Translations under genes and position numbers: made by a program
The notes under the pieces: model-generated
The model's database searches: none
Told to the model about the DNA's origin: nothing
What the model saw: only the letters and a program-made list of their open reading frames with translations
Part shown: piece by piece, positions 36,243 through 44,410 of the stretch
How positions within the stretch are numbered: position 1 is the stretch's first letter
How the letters are laid out: each line of letters opens with the position of its first letter
NCBI RefSeq assembly: GCF_030286555.1
Contig: NZ_JASVWF010000008.1
Span: forward strand, 62,001-126,000
From: Actinomycetospora termitidis
GTDB lineage: Bacteria; Actinomycetota; Actinomycetes; Mycobacteriales; Pseudonocardiaceae
DNA: 64,000 nt
Direction of reading: 5' to 3'

Positions 36243-37201
36243 CCCCGGAGCCCGTGCGTGCCGTCGTGTTCGACCTCGACGGCACGCTGGTCCAGACCCG
36301 GATCGCGTCGTGGGAGGTCTTCGAGCCGATCAACCGCAGGCACGGGCTCGGCGTCGACACCCCGCAGCGCTACTTCGACCTGTTCCGGGGCAACGTCTTC
36401 TCCTCGATCCGCGAGGTCAGCTCCACGGAGGCGCAGGCGAGCGCGGCGACCGCGGACTTCCTCGCCGCCCTGCGCTCGCAGTACGCGCCGCCCCTGGTAC
36501 CGGGGATGCACGCCGTGGTCCGGCGCCTGGCCTCGCAGTGCACGCTCGCGGTGATGTCGTCGAACGCGATGGAGGTCCTGCGTCGGGTCCTGGTCGACAA
36601 CGACCTCGCCTACTGCTTCGCGCACGTGTTCGGCGGTGACGTCGCTCCTGACAAGCGGGCCGCCCTGCGGTCGTTCCTCGCCGACGCCGGCAGCGGCTAC
36701 GGCCGGCGGTGCTCCGCCGACTACGACGAGGCCGGCGACGCGGACCGGCCGGACGCCGCGACGACGGTGCTCGTCACCGACACCGCCGGCGACGTCCGCG
36801 ACGCCCGCGAGGTCGGGGTCCGCGTCGTCGGGGTGTCGTGGGGGATGCACTCCGCGCGGGAGCTCACCGAGGCGGGCGCGGAGTTCGTCGCGCTGTGGCC
36901 CCAGGAGGTGCTCTCGCACCTGCTCGGCGACGAGGCCGCCCGCGAGCCGACGGGCGCGTGCGCGGTCCCGCAGCAGAGCTCGACCGACTGCGGGTGCGGC
37001 TGCTCCACATCGGGCGCCGGCGCGGTGGATTCCGCGCAGGAGGGGCCGGGTGAGCGGCGCCGTCGTCGTCGTCGCGAGGCGGTCGCCGCCACCAGCGATG
37101 GCACAGCGCTGACACCTGACGTCAGGACGGCGCCACTCGCACGTCCGAGCGGTCCCACGGACGATCTGCTGGACGCCATGCGCCGGATCTGCGGTGGGTG
37201 A
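36239..37201 (+). CDS. HAD-type phosphatase with Cys-rich linker and C-terminal BMC-targeting-like helix
   Basis: A 320-aa phosphoglycolate-phosphatase-like HAD hydrolase. Motif I is VFDLDGTLV, motif II is AVMSSNA, motif III has the Lys of DVAPDK, and motif IV is VTDTAGDVRDA. After the ~240-residue catalytic part comes a Cys-rich stretch (CGCGCS), a basic/disordered linker, and a last amphipathic helix TDDLLDAMRRICGG. Such a linker-plus-helix tail is the hallmark of BMC encapsulation peptides, so this phosphatase may be a cargo enzyme. It overlaps the next gene by 8 bases. Confidence 0.8.
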   Translation: MTPEPVRAVVFDLDGTLVQTRIASWEVFEPINRRHGLGVDTPQRYFDLFRGNVFSSIREVSSTEAQASAATADFLAALRSQYAPPLVPGMHAVVRRLASQCTLAVMSSNAMEVLRRVLVDNDLAYCFAHVFGGDVAPDKRAALRSFLADAGSGYGRRCSADYDEAGDADRPDAATTVLVTDTAGDVRDAREVGVRVVGVSWGMHSARELTEAGAEFVALWPQEVLSHLLGDEAAREPTGACAVPQQSSTDCGCGCSTSGAGAVDSAQEGPGERRRRRRREAVAATSDGTALTPDVRTAPLARPSGPTDDLLDAMRRICGG

Positions 37202-37922
37202 CTCACCGGTCGGGGCGCTGAACTTCCGGGACCTCGGCGGCCTGCCCGCCGGTCCCGGCCGCCGGACCCGCCGTGGCGTGCTGTTCCGCAGCGACACCCT
37301 CCAGGCACTGACCGACGACGACGTCGCCCTGCTGGTCGACCGCCTCGGCCTCGAGGTCGTGATCGACCTGCGCATCGGCGACGAGGCCGTGCAACAGGGC
37401 CGCGGGCCCCTGGTCGGCCGCGACGTCACCTACCTGAACGCGCCGCTGCGCGAGGCCGAGCCGAACGACGAGCCGCCCGCGCGACAGGCGCTGCTGTTCT
37501 CGCTGATGCACCTCGAGGCACCGACCTCGGTGCTCGGCTCGGTGATCCGGGCGGCCGCCGCGTTCGCCGGCCGCCCCACCGTGGTGCACTGCGCGGCGGG
37601 CAAGGACCGCACGGGCCTCGTCGTCGCGCTCCTGCTCGCCCTGGCCGGTGTCGATCGTGCGGCCATCGTCGCGGACTACCTCGCCAGCGGTCCGAACATG
37701 GACGCGGTCAAGGCGCGTTTCGCGACGTGGCCACGCTATGCGTCGCACATGGCCACGGTGGCGCCGGAGCTCTACATGGCCCACGAGCCGACGATCCCGG
37801 GGCTGTTCGAGGCGCTCGACGGCCGCTATGGCGGGGTGCGGGGCTGGGCACTGGCCCGTGGCATCGACGAGGGCCTCCTCGACCGGTTTCCTGCCCTTCT
37901 CACCGAGCCCGAGGCCACGTAG
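37194..37922 (+). CDS. Tyrosine-phosphatase-like protein (Y_phosphatase3 family)
   Basis: A 242-aa cysteine-based phosphatase. The active-site P-loop is HCAAGKDRTG, with FRDLGG near the N-terminus and RTRRGVLFRSDTL typical of the actinobacterial PtpB-like family. The substrate could be a phosphotyrosine, a phosphoinositide or another small phosphate ester. It overlaps the HAD gene by 8 bases, so two phosphatases are made from one transcript. This is striking next to a phosphotransferase operon. Confidence 0.85.
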   Translation: MGDSPVGALNFRDLGGLPAGPGRRTRRGVLFRSDTLQALTDDDVALLVDRLGLEVVIDLRIGDEAVQQGRGPLVGRDVTYLNAPLREAEPNDEPPARQALLFSLMHLEAPTSVLGSVIRAAAAFAGRPTVVHCAAGKDRTGLVVALLLALAGVDRAAIVADYLASGPNMDAVKARFATWPRYASHMATVAPELYMAHEPTIPGLFEALDGRYGGVRGWALARGIDEGLLDRFPALLTEPEAT

Positions 37923-37976
37923 GGCAGGTTGCCTCCCTATTCTCGGAAGCGTCGAGACCGAGGGAGGCTCCGTGCG

Positions 37977-39008
37977 GTGACCGAGCCATCCGGTGAGATC
38001 GTCGTCTACACGACGCCCGACGGCGGGCCGAAGGTCCAGCTACGCGCGGTCGGCGGCACGGCCTGGCTCTCCCAGACCGAGATCGCCCACCTGTACGGCA
38101 CGTCGGTGCAGAACATCGACCAGATCGCCCGCCGCGTCCTCGGGGACGGCGAGGTGACAGCCGCAACTGTCAATTCAGAGTTGAGAGTTGCCCTGGAGGG
38201 CAAACGGCAGGTCCGTCGGCAGGTGAAGGTCTACAACCTCGACCTGATCCTCGCGATCGGCTACCGGGTCTCGACGCCGCGCGCGGTGCAGTTCCGCCAG
38301 TGGGCGACCACGGTGCTGCGGGAGTACCTGATCAAGGGCTTCGCGCTCGACGACCCGCGGCTACGAGACCCGGCGGCCGACTACTTCGACGAGCTGCTCG
38401 CCCGCATCCGCGACATCCGCGCCTCGGAGAAGCGCTTTTACCTCAAGGTGCGTGACCTGTTCGCGGCATCGAGCGCCGACTACGACGGCAGCACGGAGAC
38501 GGCCCGCACGTTCTTCGCCACGATCCAGAACAAGCTGGTCTACGCCATCACCGGCCGGACCGCCGCCGAGCTCGTGCTCGAACGGGCCAATCCGGCATCG
38601 CCCACCATGGGACTCACGACGTGGGACGGCGAGCGGATCCGCAAGTCCGACGTCGAGATCTCGAAGAACTACCTGCACGAGAAGGAGATCACCCAGCTCA
38701 ACCGGCTCGTCACACGGTTCCTCGACTTCGCCGAAGACCGTGCGGAGCGTCGCGAGACGATCTTGATGCAGGAGTGGATCGCCCAGACCGACCGGTTCCT
38801 CGAGTTCGACGAGCGCGAGGTCCTCGACGGACCCGGGCGGGTGTCCGCGGAGCGCATGCGGTTCGAGGTCGGGGAGCGCTACATGGCCTGGGACGGGCAA
38901 CGGCGCGCGCGTGAGGCCGAACGCGCGGCTGTCGAAGAGGAGAACGATCTCCGGGAGCTGCTCGCATTGGAGCAGCGCTGCGACCCGGAGGACGACGGGA
39001 TCCCGTGA
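37977..39008 (+). CDS. rhuM: RhuM-family protein
   Basis: A 343-aa protein of the virulence RhuM family (first named in Salmonella SPI-3). The N-terminal region has WLSQTEIAHLYGTSVQNI and the core VKVYNLDLILAIGYRVSTPRAVQFRQWATTVLREYLIKGFALDD is near-diagnostic. The GTG at 37977 has GGGAGG nine bases upstream. RhuM proteins occur in mobile and defence islands, and their biochemistry is unclear. Placed after the phosphatase genes, it may have been inserted between the two halves of the BMC region; lower GC in part (CTGTCAATTCAGAG) fits transfer. Confidence 0.85.
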   Translation: MTEPSGEIVVYTTPDGGPKVQLRAVGGTAWLSQTEIAHLYGTSVQNIDQIARRVLGDGEVTAATVNSELRVALEGKRQVRRQVKVYNLDLILAIGYRVSTPRAVQFRQWATTVLREYLIKGFALDDPRLRDPAADYFDELLARIRDIRASEKRFYLKVRDLFAASSADYDGSTETARTFFATIQNKLVYAITGRTAAELVLERANPASPTMGLTTWDGERIRKSDVEISKNYLHEKEITQLNRLVTRFLDFAEDRAERRETILMQEWIAQTDRFLEFDEREVLDGPGRVSAERMRFEVGERYMAWDGQRRAREAERAAVEEENDLRELLALEQRCDPEDDGIP

Positions 39009-39044
39009 CCGAGATCGATGGACCGGCGAGACGGCCGGGCTGAG

Positions 39045-41522
39045 TCACTCCGCAAGGGCCGCGCGACCCAGGCCCAGCAGCAGCGGACGCACCTCCGGGA
39101 GGTCGACGGCGAACCGGCGGAAGCCGAGCCCCAGGAGCCGGGCGGCCACCTCGTCGCGGACGGTGCCCGACAGTCGGACGCCCACCGGGGTCGCCACCGA
39201 CGCCACCAACCCGTCGAGCATCCGCACGACCGTCGGGTCCAGCGCGTGGCGCGGGTCGACGGCGAGCAGCCCCTGCGCGACGTAGGAGTCGAGCGGCTCG
39301 GCGGTGAGGAACTGGCGGGCCGGGATGCCGAACACGGCCGCCTGCAGCGCGCGGATCTCCAGCCACACCACCGCACTGTCGCCCGCCAGGCCGCCCACGT
39401 TCGCCACCGCCCGCGGGCTCGTCAGGTAGGTCCCGACGCCGGGTGCGTCCGGTCCCTGGTCGAGGGCGGCCAGGGCCGCGGCCTCGGCCGGGTCGGAGAC
39501 GTGCCGGACCGCCAGGCGCAGGCGCCCGGAGTAGCCCGACTCCGCGACCGCACGGATCAGACCCTCGCGCTGGGCCACGATCAGCTCGGGCACGCCGAGC
39601 GGCATGGCGAGCTCGGGGTGCCGGGTCGTGACCGCGGTCTGCTGCAGCAGCTCCCGCGACTCGTCGGCGAGCAGGTCGATCGCCCGGACGTCGACGTCGT
39701 GGGAGCCCGCGGCGGCGAGCAACGGTCCGAACTGGGACGCGACGGCGTCCCGGACCTCGGAGAACGTGCCGGACCCGTCGAGTCCCTTGTCCAGCACGGT
39801 CTCCACGAGACGGGTCAGGTCTCCGGAGGCCGCGAGGACGTCGTCGACGGCGGTCACCAGACCGCTCGCGCCGGCGGCGAGGGCCGCCGCGGCGTCCGTC
39901 GGCACCGTGATGCGAGCGAGCACCTCGCAGCCCGACGCCTCGGCAGCCGCGCCGAGCAGGGTGTCCATCGCCTCCGTGGCCTCGGCGGGCGTCGTCGTCG
40001 GGAGCGCGCCCGCGATGAGCTCGCCGGAGGCACCGTCGAGTGCGACCGGCTCCCCCTCGGCGATCGTCCGGTCACCCACGCGCGCGACGCGGGCGTCCGC
40101 GTCGATCACGAGGTCGGAGGCCCCGACCACACAGGTCGTGCCCAACGCGCGCGCCACCACGGCGGCGTGGCTGGTGGAGCCACCGGTCGAGGTGACGATG
40201 CCGGCCGCGGCGATCATGCCGTGCAGGTCCGCGGGACTCGTGACGGAGCGACCCAGAACGACCGCCACGCCGGCGTCGGCGCGCTCCATGGCCCGGTCGG
40301 GGTCGAGCACGAGCTCCCCGGACACCTGGCCGGGGCACGCACCGATGCCGGCGACCAGGACCCGTCCCGCGGCACGGGCCTCCGCGAGCGCGTCCGGATC
40401 GAACCCGGGGCGTTGCGCCTGGCGGAGCTGGTCGGCCGTGACGAGGGACAGCGCGCGGGAGGGGGACGCGGTGCCGTCGGCGAGCAGGTCCGCGGCGATG
40501 CGGACGGCCGCCTCCGGGGTGCGTTTGGCGCTGCGCACCTGCAGGAACCAGAGGACCCCGTGCTCGACGGTGAACTCGATGTCCAGCACGTCGCCGTGGC
40601 GGGCCTCGAGATCCAGGCAGGACCGCTCGAGCTCCGCGAGCAGGTCAGGTGGGAGCGCCTGCTGGACGGGGTCCGGCGTGCGGATGCCGGCCACGACGTC
40701 CTCGCCCTGGGAGTGGGCGAGGTACTCGCCGTAGAGACCCGGCTCCCCCGTCACCGGGTTGCGGGTGAAGACCACCCCGGACCCGGAGTCGTCGTCGAGG
40801 TTGCCGAAGACCATCGACTGCACGACGACGGCCGTGCCCATGTCGTGCGGGATGCCGTGGTGCTCGCGGTAGGTCCGGGCCCGCCGGGTGTTCCACGACC
40901 GGAAGACCGCCTCCACCGCGTGCACCAGCTGGTCCCACGGCGTCGCCGGGACGCTCTCGCCGAGCTCCTCGTCGAGAGCCGCCTCCGCGGCCGCCCACAC
41001 CCGGTCGTACACCGCGCCGGGCTCCTCGCCGGGCTCGACGGCGGTCACCAGCGCGTCCACCGCCGGCCGGTCGTCGAGTGCCCCCAGCACGATCTCGGAG
41101 TACATGGCGTGGAAGCGCGCGACGAGATCGGCCATGAACCGGGCGTCCGAGGAGCGCTCCGCGATCGCGACCGCGGCGTCCCGGGACAGCCCGAGGTCGA
41201 GGACCGTGTCCATCATCCCCGGCATCGACACCGGCGCGCCGGAGCGCACCGACAGCAGCAGGGGTTCCGGACCGGCCCCGAAGGTCTTGCCGCTCGCGGC
41301 CTCGACGGCGTCCAGCCGGGCCCGCAGCTCGGCCGTGAGCCCGTCGGGAAGCGCCCGGTCGGCGAGGTAGACGTGGCAGGCGGCGGTGGTGACGACGTAG
41401 CCGGGAGGGACCCGCAGCCCGTCGCGGGTCAGCCGCACCAGGCCCGAGCCCTTGCCGCCGAGCGCGTCGACGTCGACCGGCCCGTCGTCGGTGAACGCCC
41501 GGGTCCAGGGGGTGCCGGTCAC
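39045..41522 (-). CDS. Pyruvate phosphate dikinase-like protein with degenerate PEP-binding domain
   Basis: 825 aa. The N-terminal ATP-grasp domain is intact (GGKGSGLVRL, SVRSGAPVSMPGMMDTVLDLG, GSGVVFTRNPVTGE, WFLQVRSAKRTPEA). The phosphohistidine domain has TGGSTSHAAVVARALG with the acceptor His. The C-terminal ~300 residues keep barrel length but lack the Arg/Glu/Cys motifs that bind PEP in true PPDK, such as the R-T-E and the C-terminal Cys. It probably loads phosphate from ATP onto a His and passes it on. Last gene of the four-gene operon; GTG start overlaps the previous stop. Confidence 0.75.
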   Translation of the reverse strand: MTGTPWTRAFTDDGPVDVDALGGKGSGLVRLTRDGLRVPPGYVVTTAACHVYLADRALPDGLTAELRARLDAVEAASGKTFGAGPEPLLLSVRSGAPVSMPGMMDTVLDLGLSRDAAVAIAERSSDARFMADLVARFHAMYSEIVLGALDDRPAVDALVTAVEPGEEPGAVYDRVWAAAEAALDEELGESVPATPWDQLVHAVEAVFRSWNTRRARTYREHHGIPHDMGTAVVVQSMVFGNLDDDSGSGVVFTRNPVTGEPGLYGEYLAHSQGEDVVAGIRTPDPVQQALPPDLLAELERSCLDLEARHGDVLDIEFTVEHGVLWFLQVRSAKRTPEAAVRIAADLLADGTASPSRALSLVTADQLRQAQRPGFDPDALAEARAAGRVLVAGIGACPGQVSGELVLDPDRAMERADAGVAVVLGRSVTSPADLHGMIAAAGIVTSTGGSTSHAAVVARALGTTCVVGASDLVIDADARVARVGDRTIAEGEPVALDGASGELIAGALPTTTPAEATEAMDTLLGAAAEASGCEVLARITVPTDAAAALAAGASGLVTAVDDVLAASGDLTRLVETVLDKGLDGSGTFSEVRDAVASQFGPLLAAAGSHDVDVRAIDLLADESRELLQQTAVTTRHPELAMPLGVPELIVAQREGLIRAVAESGYSGRLRLAVRHVSDPAEAAALAALDQGPDAPGVGTYLTSPRAVANVGGLAGDSAVVWLEIRALQAAVFGIPARQFLTAEPLDSYVAQGLLAVDPRHALDPTVVRMLDGLVASVATPVGVRLSGTVRDEVAARLLGLGFRRFAVDLPEVRPLLLGLGRAALAE

Positions 41523-42124
41523 TCCGTGCGCTCCCGTCCGAGCGTGCGGAGCAGGTCCTCGTGGAACTCGAACCAGATGGTGTGCACCGAGTCGCGCATT
41601 GGCGAGGACACCAGGTCGTGATCGCCGGAGTCGATTCCCGCGAGAGCCGCCTCGAAGCGCGTCGAGTAGGTCGAGAACCGGGCGTCGTGCGCGGCCAGCG
41701 CGGCGACGAGTCCCTCGAGCCGGCCCACGAGCCGCTCGATGCGGGTGATGACCTTCTCGTCGTACTCCGCGTCGCCGTGGTCGTTCGTGACCTTCCGGCC
41801 GCCGACGTCGACCTGCTGCCAGGACGACATCGCCGTCAGGAACTGCGTGTTGGTGGTCTCGAACCTCCCATCGAGCGCCTCGACCTCGGGGTCGGCGCGC
41901 ACGGGTGCGTAGACCTCGGCGGCGGTGGCAGCCAGGGCCGGCTCGGCCTCGTTCGTCGGCAGGGCCGAACCACCGGCGACGACGACGAGCCCGGCGCCGG
42001 CCAGGCTCTCGAGGCGCTTCTCCACGTCCGCGGGCGATGCGGCGATGACGGCGGCGATCGTGGGGGCGTCGGCCATCTTCTTCAGGGCGAGGACGTTCAG
42101 GACGTCGTAGTCGGGCTTGTCCAT
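41519..42124 (-). CDS. 201-aa accessory protein of the phosphotransferase operon
   Basis: The N-terminal ~65 residues look like a winged helix (DVLNVLALKKMADAPTIAAVIAASPADVEKRLESLAGAGLVVV), followed by a long helical region, with no membrane segment. I do not recognise the family. The ATG at 42124 follows GGAGG by eleven bases. It overlaps the PPDK-like gene by 4 bases, so the two proteins are likely made in fixed ratio. It could be a third subunit, as the ~24 kDa subunit of phenylphosphate synthase is, or a regulator. Confidence 0.6.
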   Translation of the reverse strand: MDKPDYDVLNVLALKKMADAPTIAAVIAASPADVEKRLESLAGAGLVVVAGGSALPTNEAEPALAATAAEVYAPVRADPEVEALDGRFETTNTQFLTAMSSWQQVDVGGRKVTNDHGDAEYDEKVITRIERLVGRLEGLVAALAAHDARFSTYSTRFEAALAGIDSGDHDLVSSPMRDSVHTIWFEFHEDLLRTLGRERTE

Positions 42125-42151
42125 GCGGATGTGCGCTCCTCCGTCGCGCCT

Positions 42152-42191
42152 GTGAGTACTTGTGGCGGTCATCGCCGCCACAAGTACTCAC
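42152..42191 (-). promoter_or_regulatory. Perfect 17-bp inverted repeat between phosphotransferase genes
   Basis: GTGAGTACTTGTGGCGG (42152-42168) and its exact complement (42175-42191) flank a 6-base loop. It lies in the 80-bp gap between the 477-aa gene (stop at 42205) and the 201-aa gene (start at 42124). It has no T tract. It could be an intra-operon terminator/attenuator that sets subunit ratios, or an operator. GC of the outer half is low for this genome. Confidence 0.7.
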
Positions 42192-42204
42192 GAGGCGAAG
42201 CCAC

Positions 42205-43638
42205 CTACAGCCAGCGGTACTTCGAGCGCGTCGGACTGATCCCCTCCGGGAAGGGCAGGTAACCGGCGCCGGAGAAGATCTTCGAGGGCACCGTCTCCTG
42301 GGCGAACCCGCGCTTGGTGATGTCGTAGTAGTAGTTCGACACCCGCTGGTCGATCTCCCACAGGTCGTAGTCCCGGCAGGCCTTCTCGTAGGTCCCGGCC
42401 TTGCGCATGTGCGGGAGGATCATGTCGATGTAGTAGACGTACTGGCCGTTCCAGATGAGGTCGCGGCGGCACATCTTCGACGTCTTCGTGTAGAGCTTCA
42501 GCGTCGCGGTCTGCACCCGGCCGAGGTGGTCGTCGAGCTGGCTGATCGGCACGTTGTAGACCTCGCCCATCGGCGTGTCCCACTTCTCGCGGACGAACAC
42601 CGCACCGCCGACCACGGCCTGCAGGTAGTTCTTCGGCCGCGTGAAGGTGGTGGAGATGTCGTTGACCCGGATCTCCTCCAGGCTCATGATCTCCGGGTCC
42701 AGCACGAGCGCGAGCGTGTAGACGTGCGGGAGGCCGGCGTCCTCGCAGACGTCGCTCCAGTGGAAGACCTCCTCGTTGACGAAGAGGTCGCGCAGGATCA
42801 GCAGCTTGCCGTCGGGCAGTTCGTAGGGTCCGGTGTCGCCGAGGCCGAGCCGGCAGTCGTAGTGGTCGAGGAACGCGAGGAGTTCCGCGGCCGCGTTGAA
42901 CCGGGTGAACTTGGCGTGCTCGGGACCGTCCGGGTCGAGCGGCTCGATCTGGTTGACGATCGAGTCGAGGAAGTCCTGCTCGTGGATCCGGCAGCGATAG
43001 CGGTCCTGCGAGTTGAGGATGTAGCCGTCCTGACGCTTGCCCCACAGCACGCGCTGCATGAACTTGAGGATCTCGTTCGATTCCTCGACGTACTCGTCGG
43101 GCTTGATGGCCTCGAGGGCGAGCAGGCCGCAGCGGCCCATGCCGAACCCGACGGCGCCGATGCACCAGTCGTGCACGGCGTTGACCTTGGTGCCGATCTC
43201 GCGGCGCGCGGAGGCGCCGATGTCCATGATCCCCTGCGCGCCGCCGACGGCCTCGGTGGTCATCGCCATGAGTTCCGGCCACCGGTAGAACTCGTGCATG
43301 AAGGCCAGGATCTCGTACTCCTGGCGGGGGATCATGCCCGAGACACCCTCGGTGGCCCGCATGACGAGCACGTCCCAGATGTTCCAGGCCAGGTAGTTGT
43401 TGAGGTCGTTCAGCTCGGCGATGGTGAAGTGGTCGCGGAGGACGTCCTCCTTGCTGACCTTCTCCAGGACCCCGCTCGTCGCGCGGGACCGCATCATCTT
43501 GTCGCCCTTGATGCCGTCGGTGACGGGTTCCATCCCGACGAAGTTGCCGGTGTAGGTGAGGTCCTGGAAACGCAGGCCCTCGTCACCCTCCTCGTAGCGC
43601 CGGCGGAAGGTGGCGCGCTTGCCCTCGGTCGTCGTCAT
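42205..43638 (-). CDS. Unrecognised 477-aa protein, possible substrate subunit of a split phosphotransferase
   Basis: A soluble protein with no signal peptide or membrane segment, rich in aromatic and acidic residues. It begins FRRRYEEGDEGLRFQDLTYTGNF and contains MHEFYRWPELMAMTTEAVGG, GFGMGRCGLL, LRDLFVNEEVFHWSDV and KMCRRDLIWNGQYVYY. I do not recognise a family. It lies between the separate swivelling domain gene (49 bases upstream) and the accessory and PPDK-like genes. Together with the 138-aa domain it would have the size of a PEP-synthase-like subunit. ATG at 43638, AGGAGC upstream. Confidence 0.7.
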   Translation of the reverse strand: MTTTEGKRATFRRRYEEGDEGLRFQDLTYTGNFVGMEPVTDGIKGDKMMRSRATSGVLEKVSKEDVLRDHFTIAELNDLNNYLAWNIWDVLVMRATEGVSGMIPRQEYEILAFMHEFYRWPELMAMTTEAVGGAQGIMDIGASARREIGTKVNAVHDWCIGAVGFGMGRCGLLALEAIKPDEYVEESNEILKFMQRVLWGKRQDGYILNSQDRYRCRIHEQDFLDSIVNQIEPLDPDGPEHAKFTRFNAAAELLAFLDHYDCRLGLGDTGPYELPDGKLLILRDLFVNEEVFHWSDVCEDAGLPHVYTLALVLDPEIMSLEEIRVNDISTTFTRPKNYLQAVVGGAVFVREKWDTPMGEVYNVPISQLDDHLGRVQTATLKLYTKTSKMCRRDLIWNGQYVYYIDMILPHMRKAGTYEKACRDYDLWEIDQRVSNYYYDITKRGFAQETVPSKIFSGAGYLPFPEGISPTRSKYRWL

Positions 43639-43687
43639 TGCCGCTCCTGGTCGCGTGTCGTCGGCTCGGTGTCTTCTGGGTCCGTGC

Positions 43688-44104
43688 TCAGGCCGCGACC
43701 ACGCGGCCGGTGTCGTTGTCGGTGCAGTCGAGACGCACCCGCTTGCCGTCGAGCTCGCGGGCGATCTCCTCGAAGTGGGTCTCGTCGGTGTTGCCGACGA
43801 CGTAGCGGGAGTCGCTGTTGGTGAGGTGCGCGGTCATCACGCACGGCGTCTGGAACTCGCGCGAGAGGATGCCGAGGTGCGATTCCGGTGCGCCGGACAT
43901 CGTGATCACGCCGATGGCGCCCATCGAGAGGGCCGGTGCGAGGAACGTGGTGGTCCCGCCGCGGACCAGCAGGATGTGCTCCGCGAGCTTGCCCGACTGG
44001 ATCAGGCTGATCACGTCCGCCGGGGACGACAGGTACTTGATCGTGCCCTCGGGCGACTTCTGCGTGTCGAAGACGTTGTAGCCCTCGGCGAGGACGTCGG
44101 CCAT
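43688..44104 (-). CDS. Stand-alone PEP-utilising mobile (phosphohistidine) domain
   Basis: A 138-aa protein that is just the swivelling domain of PEP-utilising enzymes. The motif LLVRGGTTTFLAPALSMGAIGVITMSGAPESHLGILSREFQTPCVM matches the usual G-G-x-T/S-S-H-A-A-I-x-A-R-E-x-x-x-P pattern, with His 76 as acceptor. The start at MADVLAEGY is chosen because GAGGAGG lies six bases upstream; a longer GTG start adds 18 residues. As first gene of the operon, it would carry phosphate between the PPDK-like protein and the 477-aa protein. Confidence 0.8.
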   Translation of the reverse strand: MADVLAEGYNVFDTQKSPEGTIKYLSSPADVISLIQSGKLAEHILLVRGGTTTFLAPALSMGAIGVITMSGAPESHLGILSREFQTPCVMTAHLTNSDSRYVVGNTDETHFEEIARELDGKRVRLDCTDNDTGRVVAA

Positions 44105-44410
44105 GAGTTCCTCCTCGAACTGGTCGATGAGCGGGCCCGTCCGCCCCCTCGGCGTCACCGCCGCCCGCCGCGTTGCTCAGGTCACAGTGCCCTGGATCAC
44201 GTACGACGCCGATGGCGAGCGCGGACAAAAGACGTCGGCGGGCTTGTCTGACTCGGATAGCGCCTGACGGGACGTGGCGGACACGGTCGTCGCCCTTCCA
44301 GGACGGCTGACCGGCGCACTCGCACGGGAGCCGGCAACCATCGACCCTGCGTCGGCACCACGGGAGGACGCCACCTCCGAACGGGGGTGGCGCTCGGACC
44401 TCGGCGCGTC
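44105..44410. other. Intergenic region with a weak terminator-like repeat
   Basis: The 306 bases upstream of the phosphotransferase operon must contain its promoter; I cannot place it. CGCCACC/GGTGGCG (44369-44392, 10-base loop) just past the membrane-protein stop could end that gene's transcript. No other gene is supported. Confidence 0.4.

Noticed and set aside
39018..41621. Plus-strand frame of 867 codons over the PPDK-like gene
   Set aside because: Shadow of a gene with clear domains on the minus strand.
42205..44104. Acetone or acetophenone carboxylase subunits
   Set aside because: No hydantoinase-type ATPase or HyuA/HyuB motifs are present; the small protein is clearly a phosphohistidine domain.
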